Assembly: GCA_003153855.1 (NCBI GenBank)
Contig: PMBM01000114.1
Coordinates: 11,269-17,836 of the forward strand
Reading direction: 5' to 3'
DNA: 6,568 nt
Origin: Propionibacteriaceae bacterium
GTDB lineage: Bacteria > Actinomycetota > Actinomycetes > Propionibacteriales > Propionibacteriaceae
The position numbers and the translations under genes are program-made. The notes under the pieces were generated by a model that saw nothing but the letters and a program-made list of their open reading frames with translations, had not been told where the DNA came from and ran no database searches. Of the stretch, positions 1-6,568 are shown one piece after another (position 1 is the stretch's first letter; each line of letters begins with the position of its first letter).

Positions 1-332
1 GCGAGGTAGACCGGCAACGACGCGTACCCACCGAACCCCACGACGACCTGGGCCTTGTGCTTGCTGAGGATCCGGCGAGCAGCGACGACGGCCCCCGCGA
101 GGCGCGCCGGCATCGTCAGCAGCTCGAGGTTCATCGCACGCGGGAACGGGACGGCCGGGACGAACGTGAGGTCCAGCCCCGCCTGCGGCACGACGGTCGA
201 CTCGATCCCTTTGGGCGTACCCACGCAGGCCAGCGTGACTCCGGGGTCGGCGGCGCGCAACGCCTCGGCGGTCGCGACCATGGGCGAGATGTGCCCGGCG
301 GACCCGCCGCCGGCGAGGATGATGCTGACCAC
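1..332 (-). CDS. murG: MurG, UDP-GlcNAc:lipid I GlcNAc transferase (3' end truncated by window edge)
   Basis: MurG transfers GlcNAc from UDP-GlcNAc to lipid I, making lipid II at the inner face of the cytoplasmic membrane. Only the first 110 residues are in the window, about 30% of a usual 350-380 residue MurG. They cover most of the N-terminal GT-B half, which binds lipid I. The glycine-rich loop GGGSAGHISP lies near residues 8-17 (the family form is GGGTGGH; S-A replaces T-G here). A PFPR..N segment follows around residues 64-70, and the second glycine loop GFGGYASLP is at about 100-108. The GTG at 332-330 was chosen as start because a perfect AGGAGG (343-338) sits 5 nt upstream and the glycine loop then falls at the expected distance from the N-terminus. 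It begins 9 nt after the ftsW stop, and its ribosome binding site overlaps that stop codon. Identity is secure; the C-terminal UDP-GlcNAc-binding half cannot be judged. Confidence 0.96.
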   Translation of the reverse strand, partial: MVSIILAGGGSAGHISPMVATAEALRAADPGVTLACVGTPKGIESTVVPQAGLDLTFVPAVPFPRAMNLELLTMPARLAGAVVAARRILSKHKAQVVVGFGGYASLPVYL

Positions 333-337
333 GCCGA

Positions 338-343
338 CCTCCT
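338..343 (-). promoter_or_regulatory. Ribosome binding site of murG
   Basis: The minus strand reads AGGAGG here, complementary to the 3' end of 16S rRNA, 5 nt before the GTG start of murG. It overlaps the TAG stop of ftsW (344-342), so ribosomes finishing ftsW stop on top of the murG initiation site. This decides the murG start over any other in-frame codon and suggests translational coupling. Confidence 0.85.
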
Positions 344-1586
344 AGCCCCGTCCGTCCACCACCGCTGTCACGCGCGCCCTGTTGACGCTGCGACGCCGCG
401 CCAGCACCTTACGGGCCGCGGGCTCCTGGCGTGCACAGGACACGAGGAGTCCCACCGCGGCGAGCGTTGCCAACAGGCTGGACCCACCGTACGAGACGAA
501 CGGAAGCGTGACGCCGACGACCGGCAGCAACCGGAGCACGACAGCCATGTTGAGGGCGGCCTGGATGAGGAACCACGCGCCGATCCCGGCGGAGACGTGG
601 CGGCAGAACGGGTTGTCCGAGCGGGCGGCGATGCGGAACGCGGTCGCGACGAGCACCGCGAACAGGCCGATGACCACGATCGTGCCGACGAGCCCGAACT
701 CCTCGCCGATGACGGCGAAGACGTAGTCGCTGTGAGCCTCGACGAGCATGCCCCACTTCTGCTTGGAGTTGCCCAGGCCGACGCCCCACCAGCCTCCCGA
801 CGCCAGCGCGTACATCGCCCGCAGCGGCTGGTCGTTGACGCCCGCCGTGTCGGTCGTCGGGTTGAGGAAGCCGACGATGCGGCTCATGCGGTTGGGGGAC
901 ATGACGACCATGCCGGCGATGAGCGCGGCGACGACCCCGGCGCCCGCGAGCAGCAGCCGCAACGGGGTCCCCGCGAGGAACAGGGTGAGGCTGATCATGA
1001 GCGCCAGCACCATGGCCGTACCGACGTCCTTCTGCAGCAGGACCAGGCCGATGGTCGCGCCGGAGAACAGCAGGTACGGGACCATCTCCTTGGGTCGGTC
1101 GAGCAGCTTCTCCTTGCGGGTGAGCTGGTCCGCCCCCCACATGATGAGCGCGAGCTTGGCGAACTCCGACGGCTGCATACGCGTCCAGGAGAACCCGAAC
1201 TGGACCCAGTTCCTGTTGCCGCCGACCGTGATACCCAGCGGCGTGAACGTGAGGACCAGCAGGATGATCGTGATGACGAGCGCCGGCCAGCCGATCGAGC
1301 GCAGCGCCCGAGGCGACAGACGCGTCAGCAGCCAGGCGAGTCCGAGTCCGATCACGAGGAACATGACCTGGCGCTTGGCGAAGTAGTACGGGTCGCCGTA
1401 GTCGACCTCCGCGTACACGCTCGAGGCCGAGAGCACCATGAGCACACCCAGGCCCGTCAGCAGGCCGGTGGTCGTCAGGATGAGGTAGAGGCTCGCCAGG
1501 GGGGTGTCGAGCGCATGCCGGATCAGGCCTTTGTTGCGAGCACTTGTATCTGTTCGGACCGTCCTAGGGGAAGTGAGGACTGCCAT
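342..1586 (-). CDS. ftsW: FtsW, septal peptidoglycan glycosyltransferase (SEDS family)
   Basis: FtsW is a membrane SEDS protein that polymerises lipid II into glycan strands at the division septum, working with a class B penicillin-binding protein (FtsI). The 414-residue product has a basic cytoplasmic N-terminus (about 1-30), then roughly ten hydrophobic segments. Family landmarks are GGNRNW (122-127), QPSEFAKLA (138-146), QKDVGTA (185-191), EAHSDY (283-288) and the SEDS signature PFVSYGGSS (362-370). Asp287 in EAHSDY aligns, from memory, with the proposed catalytic Asp of SEDS enzymes. RodA and SpoVE share the fold; the position between murD and murG makes FtsW much the best call. The ATG at 1586-1584 is used because GAGG lies 6 nt upstream and the murD stop is 8 nt away. 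The C-terminal tail after the last helix is only about 30 residues and basic, without a long cytoplasmic extension of the mycobacterial kind. Codons 2-19 are unusually rich in A/T-ending codons. Confidence 0.96.
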   Translation of the reverse strand: MAVLTSPRTVRTDTSARNKGLIRHALDTPLASLYLILTTTGLLTGLGVLMVLSASSVYAEVDYGDPYYFAKRQVMFLVIGLGLAWLLTRLSPRALRSIGWPALVITIILLVLTFTPLGITVGGNRNWVQFGFSWTRMQPSEFAKLALIMWGADQLTRKEKLLDRPKEMVPYLLFSGATIGLVLLQKDVGTAMVLALMISLTLFLAGTPLRLLLAGAGVVAALIAGMVVMSPNRMSRIVGFLNPTTDTAGVNDQPLRAMYALASGGWWGVGLGNSKQKWGMLVEAHSDYVFAVIGEEFGLVGTIVVIGLFAVLVATAFRIAARSDNPFCRHVSAGIGAWFLIQAALNMAVVLRLLPVVGVTLPFVSYGGSSLLATLAAVGLLVSCARQEPAARKVLARRRSVNRARVTAVVDGRG

Positions 1587-1592
1587 GGCCGA

Positions 1593-1596
1593 CCTC
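1593..1596 (-). promoter_or_regulatory. Ribosome binding site of ftsW
   Basis: The minus strand reads GAGG 6 nt before the ATG of ftsW. It overlaps the TGA stop of murD (1597-1595), so ftsW initiation is probably coupled to murD termination. The match is short (four bases) but the spacing is good. Confidence 0.6.
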
Positions 1597-3076
1597 AGCC
1601 GGTCCCGGTCGGAAGCCGTCTGACCGCGGCTGCGAATGCGTCACCTCGTGCGTCGTAGCCGGAGTACATGTCCTTGGAGGCACATCCGGGCGCGAGCAGG
1701 ACGGTGTCCCCCGGCTGAGCCAGGGAGCGCGCAGCGCGCACCACTTCGTCCATTGCCCCAGTTTCGGTGCTGTCCACGACGATCACGGGGACCTCGGGCG
1801 CGTGTCGGGCGAGGGCCTCGCGGATGTACTCGCGATCGACGCCGAGGAGGACCGCGCCATGCAGCCGGTCCTTGTGGCGTGCGACGAGGTCGTCGAACGA
1901 GGTGTTCTTCGCCTGTCCCCCGGCGATCCAGACGACCGGCGAGAACGCGCGGAGCGAGCTGTCCGCAGCGTGCGGGTTGGTCGCCTTGGAGTCGTCGACC
2001 CACGTGATCCCGTCGACCACGGCGACGGTCTGGATCCGATGGCCACCGATCACGAGGGACTTCAGGCCCTTGGAGACGGCTGCCGGCGTGACCCCGAAGG
2101 ACCGTGCCAATGCCGCGGCGGCTAGGGCATTCGCGATGTTGTGCGGGGCGCTGGGGACGACGTCGGACACCTTGGCGAGCTCGATCGCGGAGTCGCGCCG
2201 CTGCGGGATGAACGCACGGTCCACCAGCAGGTCGTCGACGACGCCGAGCATCGAGACGGCCGGGACGCCGGTGGTGAAGCCGATGGCGCGAGCGCCCTCC
2301 GTGACGTCGGCCTCCTCGACCATCCGCTCTGTCGCGGGCGCCTCGACGTTGTAGACGCACGAGTGCGTGACGCCGCGATAGATGAGGGCCTTGTCCGCTG
2401 CGTACGCGTCCATGGGCCGGGCGAGCTCCGACCAGTCGACGCTGTCCGCGTACCACTCCAGGTGGTCCTGCTCGAGGTTGAGCACCGCCGCCGAGTGGAC
2501 CGCGAGCGAGTGAGTCCAGTGGAGCTGGAAGCTCGACAGCTCGACCGCGTACACGTCGTACGTCACGTCGTCGGCCATCGCCTCGAGGACGGGCCGACCG
2601 ATGTTGCCGACGGCCGCGGCCTTGTGGCCGGCGGCGAGCAGGATGGACTCGAGCATCTGCGTGGTGGTCGTCTTGCCGTTCGTCCCGGTGACTGCCAGCC
2701 ACGGTACGACCCGGTCGGGCTGCTGGAGCCGCCACGCGAGCTCGATGTCGCCCCACACCGGGATCCCGCGCCGCGCGGCGTCCGCCAGCAGCGGAGACGA
2801 CGGCCGAGCGCCGGGGGACGTGACGACGAGGTCGATGCCTTGGGGGATCGTGCTGGGGACATCCGGGCCCATCAGCACGGTCGCGCCCAGCACCTCGAGC
2901 ATCGTGGCCGCCTCGGTGAGCGAGGTCGACGTCGCCGACTCGACGACGACGACCGCTGCACCCCGCGACAGCATCGCGTCGGCCGCTGCCACGCCGGAAC
3001 GCCCGAGGCCGAGCACGAGGACGGTCGCCTCGTGCCACGGGGACAGGCCGTCAGCACGGGCCAGCCACTCTGTCAC
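1595..3076 (-). CDS. murD: MurD, UDP-N-acetylmuramoyl-L-alanine--D-glutamate ligase
   Basis: MurD is the cytoplasmic ATP-dependent ligase that adds D-glutamate to UDP-MurNAc-L-alanine. The 493-residue product shows all three Mur ligase domains. The N-terminal Rossmann-like domain has VLGLGRSG (21-28). The central ATPase domain has P-loop GTNGKTTT (131-138), ELSSFQL (179-185), [10 protein letters not shown] (200-209), a lysine at 229 (ADKALIY) in the position usually carbamylated, and [10 protein letters not shown] (311-320). The C-terminal domain has DDSKATNPH (361-369) and [10 protein letters not shown] (462-471), near the D-Glu pocket. ELSSFQ and DDSKATNP separate MurD from MurC, MurE and MurF. 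The start is GTG at 3076-3074, overlapping the mraY stop by 4 nt (GTGA). No strong ribosome binding site precedes it, so reinitiation after mraY is likely. The reading frame stays open for 416 more codons upstream, but that part is the out-of-frame shadow of mraY. Length is slightly above the E. coli enzyme and normal for actinobacteria. Confidence 0.97.
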   Translation of the reverse strand: MTEWLARADGLSPWHEATVLVLGLGRSGVAAADAMLSRGAAVVVVESATSTSLTEAATMLEVLGATVLMGPDVPSTIPQGIDLVVTSPGARPSSPLLADAARRGIPVWGDIELAWRLQQPDRVVPWLAVTGTNGKTTTTQMLESILLAAGHKAAAVGNIGRPVLEAMADDVTYDVYAVELSSFQLHWTHSLAVHSAAVLNLEQDHLEWYADSVDWSELARPMDAYAADKALIYRGVTHSCVYNVEAPATERMVEEADVTEGARAIGFTTGVPAVSMLGVVDDLLVDRAFIPQRRDSAIELAKVSDVVPSAPHNIANALAAAALARSFGVTPAAVSKGLKSLVIGGHRIQTVAVVDGITWVDDSKATNPHAADSSLRAFSPVVWIAGGQAKNTSFDDLVARHKDRLHGAVLLGVDREYIREALARHAPEVPVIVVDSTETGAMDEVVRAARSLAQPGDTVLLAPGCASKDMYSGYDARGDAFAAAVRRLPTGTG

Positions 3077-4143
3077 TGGGCCGCCACCCACTCGGTGTAG
3101 AACAGACCCATGCCCGCGGCGACCGCGAGCCCACAGAGGATCCAGATCCGTACGACGACGGTGATCTCGCCCCACCCCAGCGCTTCGAAGTGGTGGTGCA
3201 TGGGTGCCATCCGCCACAGCCGCTTGCCCTTGGTGACCTTGAACCAGCCGACCTGCGAGACCACCGACAGGCTCTCGAGGACGAACACCGCGCCGATCAC
3301 GGCGCTCAGCAGCTCCGTACGGGACATGATCGCGAGCGCCGCGACGCCTCCGCCGAGGGCCAGCGAGCCGGTGTCGCCCATGAAGATCTTGGCCGGGTTC
3401 GCGTTCCACCACAGGAAGCCGAAGAGCGCGCCCGCGACGGCGATGGCGAACAGCGCGAGGTCCGACGGGTTGCGCACCTCGTAGCAGCGCGGGCCGATCG
3501 TCGACGCCCGGCCGCACCACTGGCCGGACTGCCAGACGTTGAGGATCACGTAGGCGACGAACACCAGCGTCGCCACGCCCGCCAGCAGCCCGTCGAGGCC
3601 GTCGGTGAGGTTCGCCCCGTTGCTGAACGACGCGATGATGAACATCATCCAGACCACGGCCACGGCGGCGGGTAGCGCGAGGCCGGGGACGTCGCGGAGG
3701 AAGGAGACCGCGCTGGACGCGGGGGTCACACCGCGGTGGTCGGGAAACATCAGGCTGAGTACGGCGAACACGACGGCGACGAGCCCTTGGAGGATGAGCT
3801 TCCACTTGGCGTTCAGGCCCAGCGAGCGCGCCCGGCGATTCTTTGTCCAGTCGTCGAGGAAGCCGACGAAGCCGAGACCGACGAAGAGAAATAGGGCGAG
3901 CAGGCCCGATGCGGACACCTCGCGCCAGAAGATGAGGTGGGAGCCGAAGTAGCCGAGGACGACCGCACCGATGATGATGAGTCCGCCCATCGTCGGGGTG
4001 CCGCGCTTGGTGTGGTGCTCGGTCGGACCGTCGTCGCGGATGAACTGTCCGTACCCGCGGCGCGACATGAACTGGATGAGGAAGCGCGTGCCGAACAGGG
4101 TGATCGTCATGGCGATCGCCCCGGCCGTGAGAATGCTCAGCAT
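3073..4143 (-). CDS. mraY: MraY, phospho-MurNAc-pentapeptide transferase
   Basis: MraY is the integral membrane enzyme that joins phospho-MurNAc-pentapeptide to undecaprenyl phosphate, forming lipid I and releasing UMP. The 356-residue product has about ten hydrophobic helices and the complete cytoplasmic signature set. These are [12 protein letters not shown] (43-54), DDW (97-99, the catalytic Asp pair), NLTDGLDGL (178-186), [13 protein letters not shown] (249-261, with Asp257 at the Mg2+ site) and MAPMHHHFE (312-320, the triple-His loop). Length matches the family. The segment between about 203 and 226, which should be the periplasmic hairpin loop, contains Cys210 and Cys220 and could form a disulfide. 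The start is ATG at 4143-4141, 7 nt inside murF, preceded by GGGAG at good spacing. It overlaps murD by 4 nt. It is the only step here that moves the precursor from cytoplasm to membrane. Confidence 0.97.
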   Translation of the reverse strand: MLSILTAGAIAMTITLFGTRFLIQFMSRRGYGQFIRDDGPTEHHTKRGTPTMGGLIIIGAVVLGYFGSHLIFWREVSASGLLALFLFVGLGFVGFLDDWTKNRRARSLGLNAKWKLILQGLVAVVFAVLSLMFPDHRGVTPASSAVSFLRDVPGLALPAAVAVVWMMFIIASFSNGANLTDGLDGLLAGVATLVFVAYVILNVWQSGQWCGRASTIGPRCYEVRNPSDLALFAIAVAGALFGFLWWNANPAKIFMGDTGSLALGGGVAALAIMSRTELLSAVIGAVFVLESLSVVSQVGWFKVTKGKRLWRMAPMHHHFEALGWGEITVVVRIWILCGLAVAAGMGLFYTEWVAAQ

Positions 4144-5555
4144 GGTGCTCCCAGTAGATCGGCAGCGACGGACTCCAGCCCGACGCCACGCGACGCCTTG
4201 ACGAGAACGACATCGCCGGGAAGCAGTCCGCTGAGCTGTCCGAGGGCCTGGGACTTGTCGGTGAGGCGCAGCGCGTCGACTCCCAGGGCGGAGGCGCCGG
4301 ACACGACGTGCTGGGCCTCGGCACCCACCGCCAAGACGAGCACAGCTCCCGACTGCGCCGCGTAGCGTCCGATGCTCGTGTGCTGGTCGGCCGTGTCCTC
4401 GCCGAGCTCGAGCATGTCGCCGAGAACCACGAACAGCTTGGCGTCCGGCACGGTCGTACGCCTGATGTCGACCATCCGGGCGACCGTGTCGAGCGCCGCT
4501 CGGGTCGACTCGGGGTTCGCGTTGTACGCGTCGTTGACGACGGTCACGCCGTCACGCCGGTCGCGCACCTCCATGCGCCACGGCGACCGCGGGGTCGCCG
4601 CTGAGAGCGCCGTGGCCACCGCGTCGAGGGGCAGGCCCAACGCGCACGCCGCGCCGGCGGCGCAGAGCGCGTTGAGGACCATGTGACGGCCTGTGACCTG
4701 CAGCTGTACGTGCTGGGTCGCCTGGCCCGTGGCGTGCAGCGAGAACTCGTACCGCTCCCGGTCGTCCGGACGGACGCCCTCCGCCCACACCGCGTGCTCG
4801 CCGCCCGGGTCGCCCGCCGCCGACACGAGGAGCACCTGCGCAGGCGTGCGCGACGCCATCGCCAGGACGCGTGGGTCGTCGGCGTTGAGGACGGCCCAGC
4901 CATCGGCGGGTACGGCCTCCACGAGCTCGCCCTTCGCCCCCGCGATCGCCTCGACGCTTCCGAACTCGCCGAGGTGCGCCGTACCGACGTTGCAGACCAC
5001 GCCGACATCCGGCGGGACGATCCCCGTGAGGCTCCGGATGTGGCCCGGCCCGCGCGCACCCATCTCGGCGACGAGGAACCGGGTCTTGTTCGTGACCTTG
5101 AGCGCGGTGAGCGGCGTACCGATCTCGTTGTTGAACGACCCCCGCGGCGCCACGGTCTCGCCCACGGCCTCGAGCACCTGTGCGAGCAGGTCCTTCGTAC
5201 TGGTCTTGCCGGCTGAACCGGTGATCGCCGCGACACGGAGGCCGTGGGAACGAGCAGCAGCGACCTGTACGCGCGCCAGGTCCGCGAGCGCGGTCAGCGG
5301 GTCGTCGACGACGATCTCGGCCAAGGGAGCACCGGTCGTACGGCTCACGATCGCGGCGGCTGCGCCGGCGGACGCCGCCCTGGCCACGAAGTCGTGCCCG
5401 TCGACGCGCTCGCCGGGCAGGGCGACGAACAGGGAGCCGGGGGTCGCGAGCCTCGAGTCGATGACGACGTCCGGGCCGATGAGGGCCGCAGCGTCACCTG
5501 TACCGACCGTGCCTGAGACGGCGCGGGCGATGGTTGCCAGGGGCGTCAGCTCCAC
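4137..5555 (-). CDS. murF: MurF, UDP-MurNAc-tripeptide--D-alanyl-D-alanine ligase
   Basis: MurF completes the cytoplasmic pentapeptide precursor by ATP-dependent addition of D-Ala-D-Ala to UDP-MurNAc-tripeptide. The 472-residue product has an N-terminal substrate domain with [14 protein letters not shown] (33-46). The ATPase domain has P-loop [11 protein letters not shown] (112-122), [10 protein letters not shown] (141-150, a MurF hallmark), [10 protein letters not shown] (164-173), [12 protein letters not shown] (189-200), AKGEL (207-211) and HMVLNALCA (291-299). The C-terminal domain has [10 protein letters not shown] (341-350), VLGDMLELG (377-385) and [10 protein letters not shown] (452-461). 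The start is taken as GTG at 5555-5553 because AGAAGGAG lies 7 nt upstream and the protein then begins [10 protein letters not shown], the normal MurF N-terminus. An in-frame ATG at 5585 would add ten residues, MGPAARRSTH, with no family support and would bury this ribosome binding site. It overlaps murE by 10 nt and mraY by 7 nt. Confidence 0.97.
   Translation of the reverse strand: MELTPLATIARAVSGTVGTGDAAALIGPDVVIDSRLATPGSLFVALPGERVDGHDFVARAASAGAAAAIVSRTTGAPLAEIVVDDPLTALADLARVQVAAARSHGLRVAAITGSAGKTSTKDLLAQVLEAVGETVAPRGSFNNEIGTPLTALKVTNKTRFLVAEMGARGPGHIRSLTGIVPPDVGVVCNVGTAHLGEFGSVEAIAGAKGELVEAVPADGWAVLNADDPRVLAMASRTPAQVLLVSAAGDPGGEHAVWAEGVRPDDRERYEFSLHATGQATQHVQLQVTGRHMVLNALCAAGAACALGLPLDAVATALSAATPRSPWRMEVRDRRDGVTVVNDAYNANPESTRAALDTVARMVDIRRTTVPDAKLFVVLGDMLELGEDTADQHTSIGRYAAQSGAVLVLAVGAEAQHVVSGASALGVDALRLTDKSQALGQLSGLLPGDVVLVKASRGVGLESVAADLLGAPC
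4148..4152 (-). promoter_or_regulatory. Ribosome binding site of mraY
   Basis: The minus strand reads GGGAG 4 nt before the mraY ATG. It lies inside the last codons of murF, whose TGA stop falls just after the mraY start codon (shared ATGCTGA). This supports the ATG at 4143 and coupled translation with murF. Confidence 0.65.
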
Positions 5556-6568
5556 GTGGGTGCTCCTTCTCGCAGCCGGGCCCACTCCTCGCGGACCACT
5601 GCGGCGTCGTTGAACGCGGTCACGCTACCCCGCATCTCCTGACCGTGCTCGTGCCCCTTGCCCAGGATGGCGACAATATCCCCTTGTCGGGCCTCACCCA
5701 GGGCGCGTCGGATCGCACCCCGCCGGTCTCCGCCGTCGACGACCTCGCACCGTTCGGCGCGGCTCCCCGGAGCGGCCGTCGCCTTCGCGCTGCGTGCCCC
5801 GTCGAGGATCGCCTGGCGGATGGCCACGGGGTCCTCCGTACGGGGGTTGTCGTCGGTCACGACGAGCAGGTCGCTCCCGTTGACGGCCACGGCACCCATC
5901 GGGCCGCGCTTGAAGTGGTCGCGGTCGCCGCCGCAGCCGAGCACGCAGATCGTCCGGTGGTCGTTGAGCGCCCCGAGGGCGGCCTCCACGGCTTGCGGTG
6001 TGTGGGCGAAGTCGACGTACACGTGGGGGGCGTCGGCACCGAGGTCGACCCGCTCGAGACGGCCAGGGATCGTCACGTCGGCGAAGCCGCCCACCGCATC
6101 CAGCAGGGCCACGTCTCCTTGCTGCAGCATGGCGACGGCCGTGAGGAGGTTGCGTACGTTGTGGCTCCCCGGCAGGCTCAGGGTCACGTCGAGCCGGCGC
6201 CCCTGCAGGTCGATGACCACCTGCTGAGAACCACCCGCGACCTTGGTCACCGACGTGGCGCGCACGTCACAGGCCTCGCCCGTCGTCAGCAGCGGCATCC
6301 CCGCCGCACGGACGCGTTCGGCGAGTCGCCGGCCCCACACGTCGTCGGTCGCGACCACCGCGGACCGTGACTGGCCGGGCAGGAACAGCCTTGCCTTCGC
6401 CTCGAAGTAGTCCTCCTGGGTGGGGTGGAAGTCGCGGTGGTCCCAGCCGAGGTTCGTGAACCCGGCGACGTCGAACGTCACGGCGTCGACGCGGTGCATC
6501 GCGAGGGCATGGCTGGACACCTCCATGAGGACCGTGTCCGCCCCGCGCTCGACCATCACGGCGAGCAG
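5546..6568 (-). CDS. murE: MurE, UDP-MurNAc-L-Ala-D-Glu--diamino acid ligase (5' end truncated by window edge)
   Basis: MurE adds the third, diamino residue of the stem peptide to UDP-MurNAc-L-Ala-D-Glu, using ATP in the cytoplasm. The last 340 residues are present; about 150-170 N-terminal residues, including the P-loop, lie outside. Numbering from the window edge, the visible motifs are EVSSHAL (16-22), FTNLGWDHRDFH (37-48), a lysine at 58 (FEAKARLF) in the usual carbamylated position, GSHNVRN (134-140), DFAHTP (186-191), GCGGDRDHFKRGPMG (211-225), DNPRTEDP (240-247) and GKGHE (303-307). In characterised enzymes DNPR goes with meso-diaminopimelate; lysine-adding enzymes of Gram-positives such as Staphylococcus have a different residue where Arg stands. 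Diaminopimelate is therefore the predicted substrate, though LL-diaminopimelate or another diamino acid cannot be excluded in actinobacteria. Codons continue in frame to the edge; the GTG and ATG at 6559-6554 are internal, not starts. The 3' end overlaps murF by 10 nt. Confidence 0.96.
   Translation of the reverse strand: MLAVMVERGADTVLMEVSSHALAMHRVDAVTFDVAGFTNLGWDHRDFHPTQEDYFEAKARLFLPGQSRSAVVATDDVWGRRLAERVRAAGMPLLTTGEACDVRATSVTKVAGGSQQVVIDLQGRRLDVTLSLPGSHNVRNLLTAVAMLQQGDVALLDAVGGFADVTIPGRLERVDLGADAPHVYVDFAHTPQAVEAALGALNDHRTICVLGCGGDRDHFKRGPMGAVAVNGSDLLVVTDDNPRTEDPVAIRQAILDGARSAKATAAPGSRAERCEVVDGGDRRGAIRRALGEARQGDIVAILGKGHEHGQEMRGSVTAFNDAAVVREEWARLREGAPTWS
5563..5570 (-). promoter_or_regulatory. 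Ribosome binding site of murF
   Basis: The minus strand reads AGAAGGAG, a strong match to the anti-16S consensus, 7 nt before the GTG at 5555. It lies within the last codons of murE. It decides the murF start in favour of this GTG over the upstream in-frame ATG at 5585. Confidence 0.85.

Noticed and set aside
409..1140. 243-codon minus-strand open frame overlapping ftsW in another frame
   Set aside because: Arg/Gly/Pro-rich shadow of the ftsW coding sequence with no hydrophobic segments or motifs.
1525..1575. Possible internal promoter in the AT-richer 5' end of ftsW
   Set aside because: The lower GC drew attention, but on the minus strand I could not find a convincing -10 (TAnnnT) with a -35 at proper spacing. 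The codon-run explanation is simpler.
57..1658. 533-codon plus-strand open frame antisense to murG and ftsW
   Set aside because: Its Asp/Arg/Glu/His-rich composition is what a high-GC antisense frame gives. It has no recognisable domain, and the minus strand carries clear conserved genes across the same bases.
2141..3100. 319-codon plus-strand open frame antisense to murD
   Set aside because: Same shadow-type composition, no ribosome binding site noted, fully covered by conserved murD.
3077..4324. In-frame upstream extension of murD giving a 909-residue open frame
   Set aside because: The extra 416 codons lie out of frame over mraY and the end of murF, and translate to low-complexity Arg/Pro-rich sequence without Mur ligase motifs. 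A fusion protein is not supported.
1..6568. CRISPR array, tRNA/rRNA genes, insertion sequences, inverted repeats or an undescribed gene system
   Set aside because: I saw no spaced direct repeats, no transposase or integrase motifs and no tRNA-like cloverleaf. The whole window is filled by six standard dcw genes.

Overview
The window holds six consecutive genes of a division and cell wall (dcw) cluster, all on the minus strand. In transcription order, from high to low coordinates, they are murE (5' end cut off by the window edge), murF, mraY, murD, ftsW and murG (3' end cut off). GC content is roughly two thirds, third codon positions are overwhelmingly G or C, and three of the five visible start codons are GTG. 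The MraY periplasmic loop carries a Cys pair, which I recall as typical of actinobacteria. Together these point to a high-GC actinomycete (Actinomycetota). I cannot name the genus from this sequence. The DNPR motif in MurE fits an organism with diaminopimelate in its peptidoglycan.

Layout: murE 6568-5546, murF 5555-4137, mraY 4143-3073, murD 3076-1595, ftsW 1586-342, murG 332-1. The junctions are extremely tight: 10 nt overlap (murE/murF), 7 nt overlap (murF/mraY), 4 nt overlap (mraY/murD), 8 nt gap (murD/ftsW) and 9 nt gap (ftsW/murG). No intergenic space could hold a terminator or a conventional promoter, so the block is almost certainly one translationally coupled polycistronic message. 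Its promoter lies upstream of murE, outside the window.

The genes encode successive steps of lipid II synthesis and use. MurD adds D-Glu, MurE the diamino acid and MurF D-Ala-D-Ala to UDP-MurNAc-L-Ala in the cytoplasm. MraY moves the product onto undecaprenyl phosphate (lipid I), and MurG adds GlcNAc (lipid II). FtsW polymerises lipid II at the septum. The remaining members usual for such clusters (ftsI and mraW upstream; murC, ftsQ and ftsZ downstream) would be expected just outside.

I found no mobile element, RNA gene, CRISPR array or unknown gene system. This is conserved core-genome DNA. The points worth a second look are modest: an apparent excess of GTAC at codon junctions, a run of rare codons at the start of ftsW, a murD start without a clear ribosome binding site, a Cys pair in the MraY loop, and small motif variants in MurE and FtsW.
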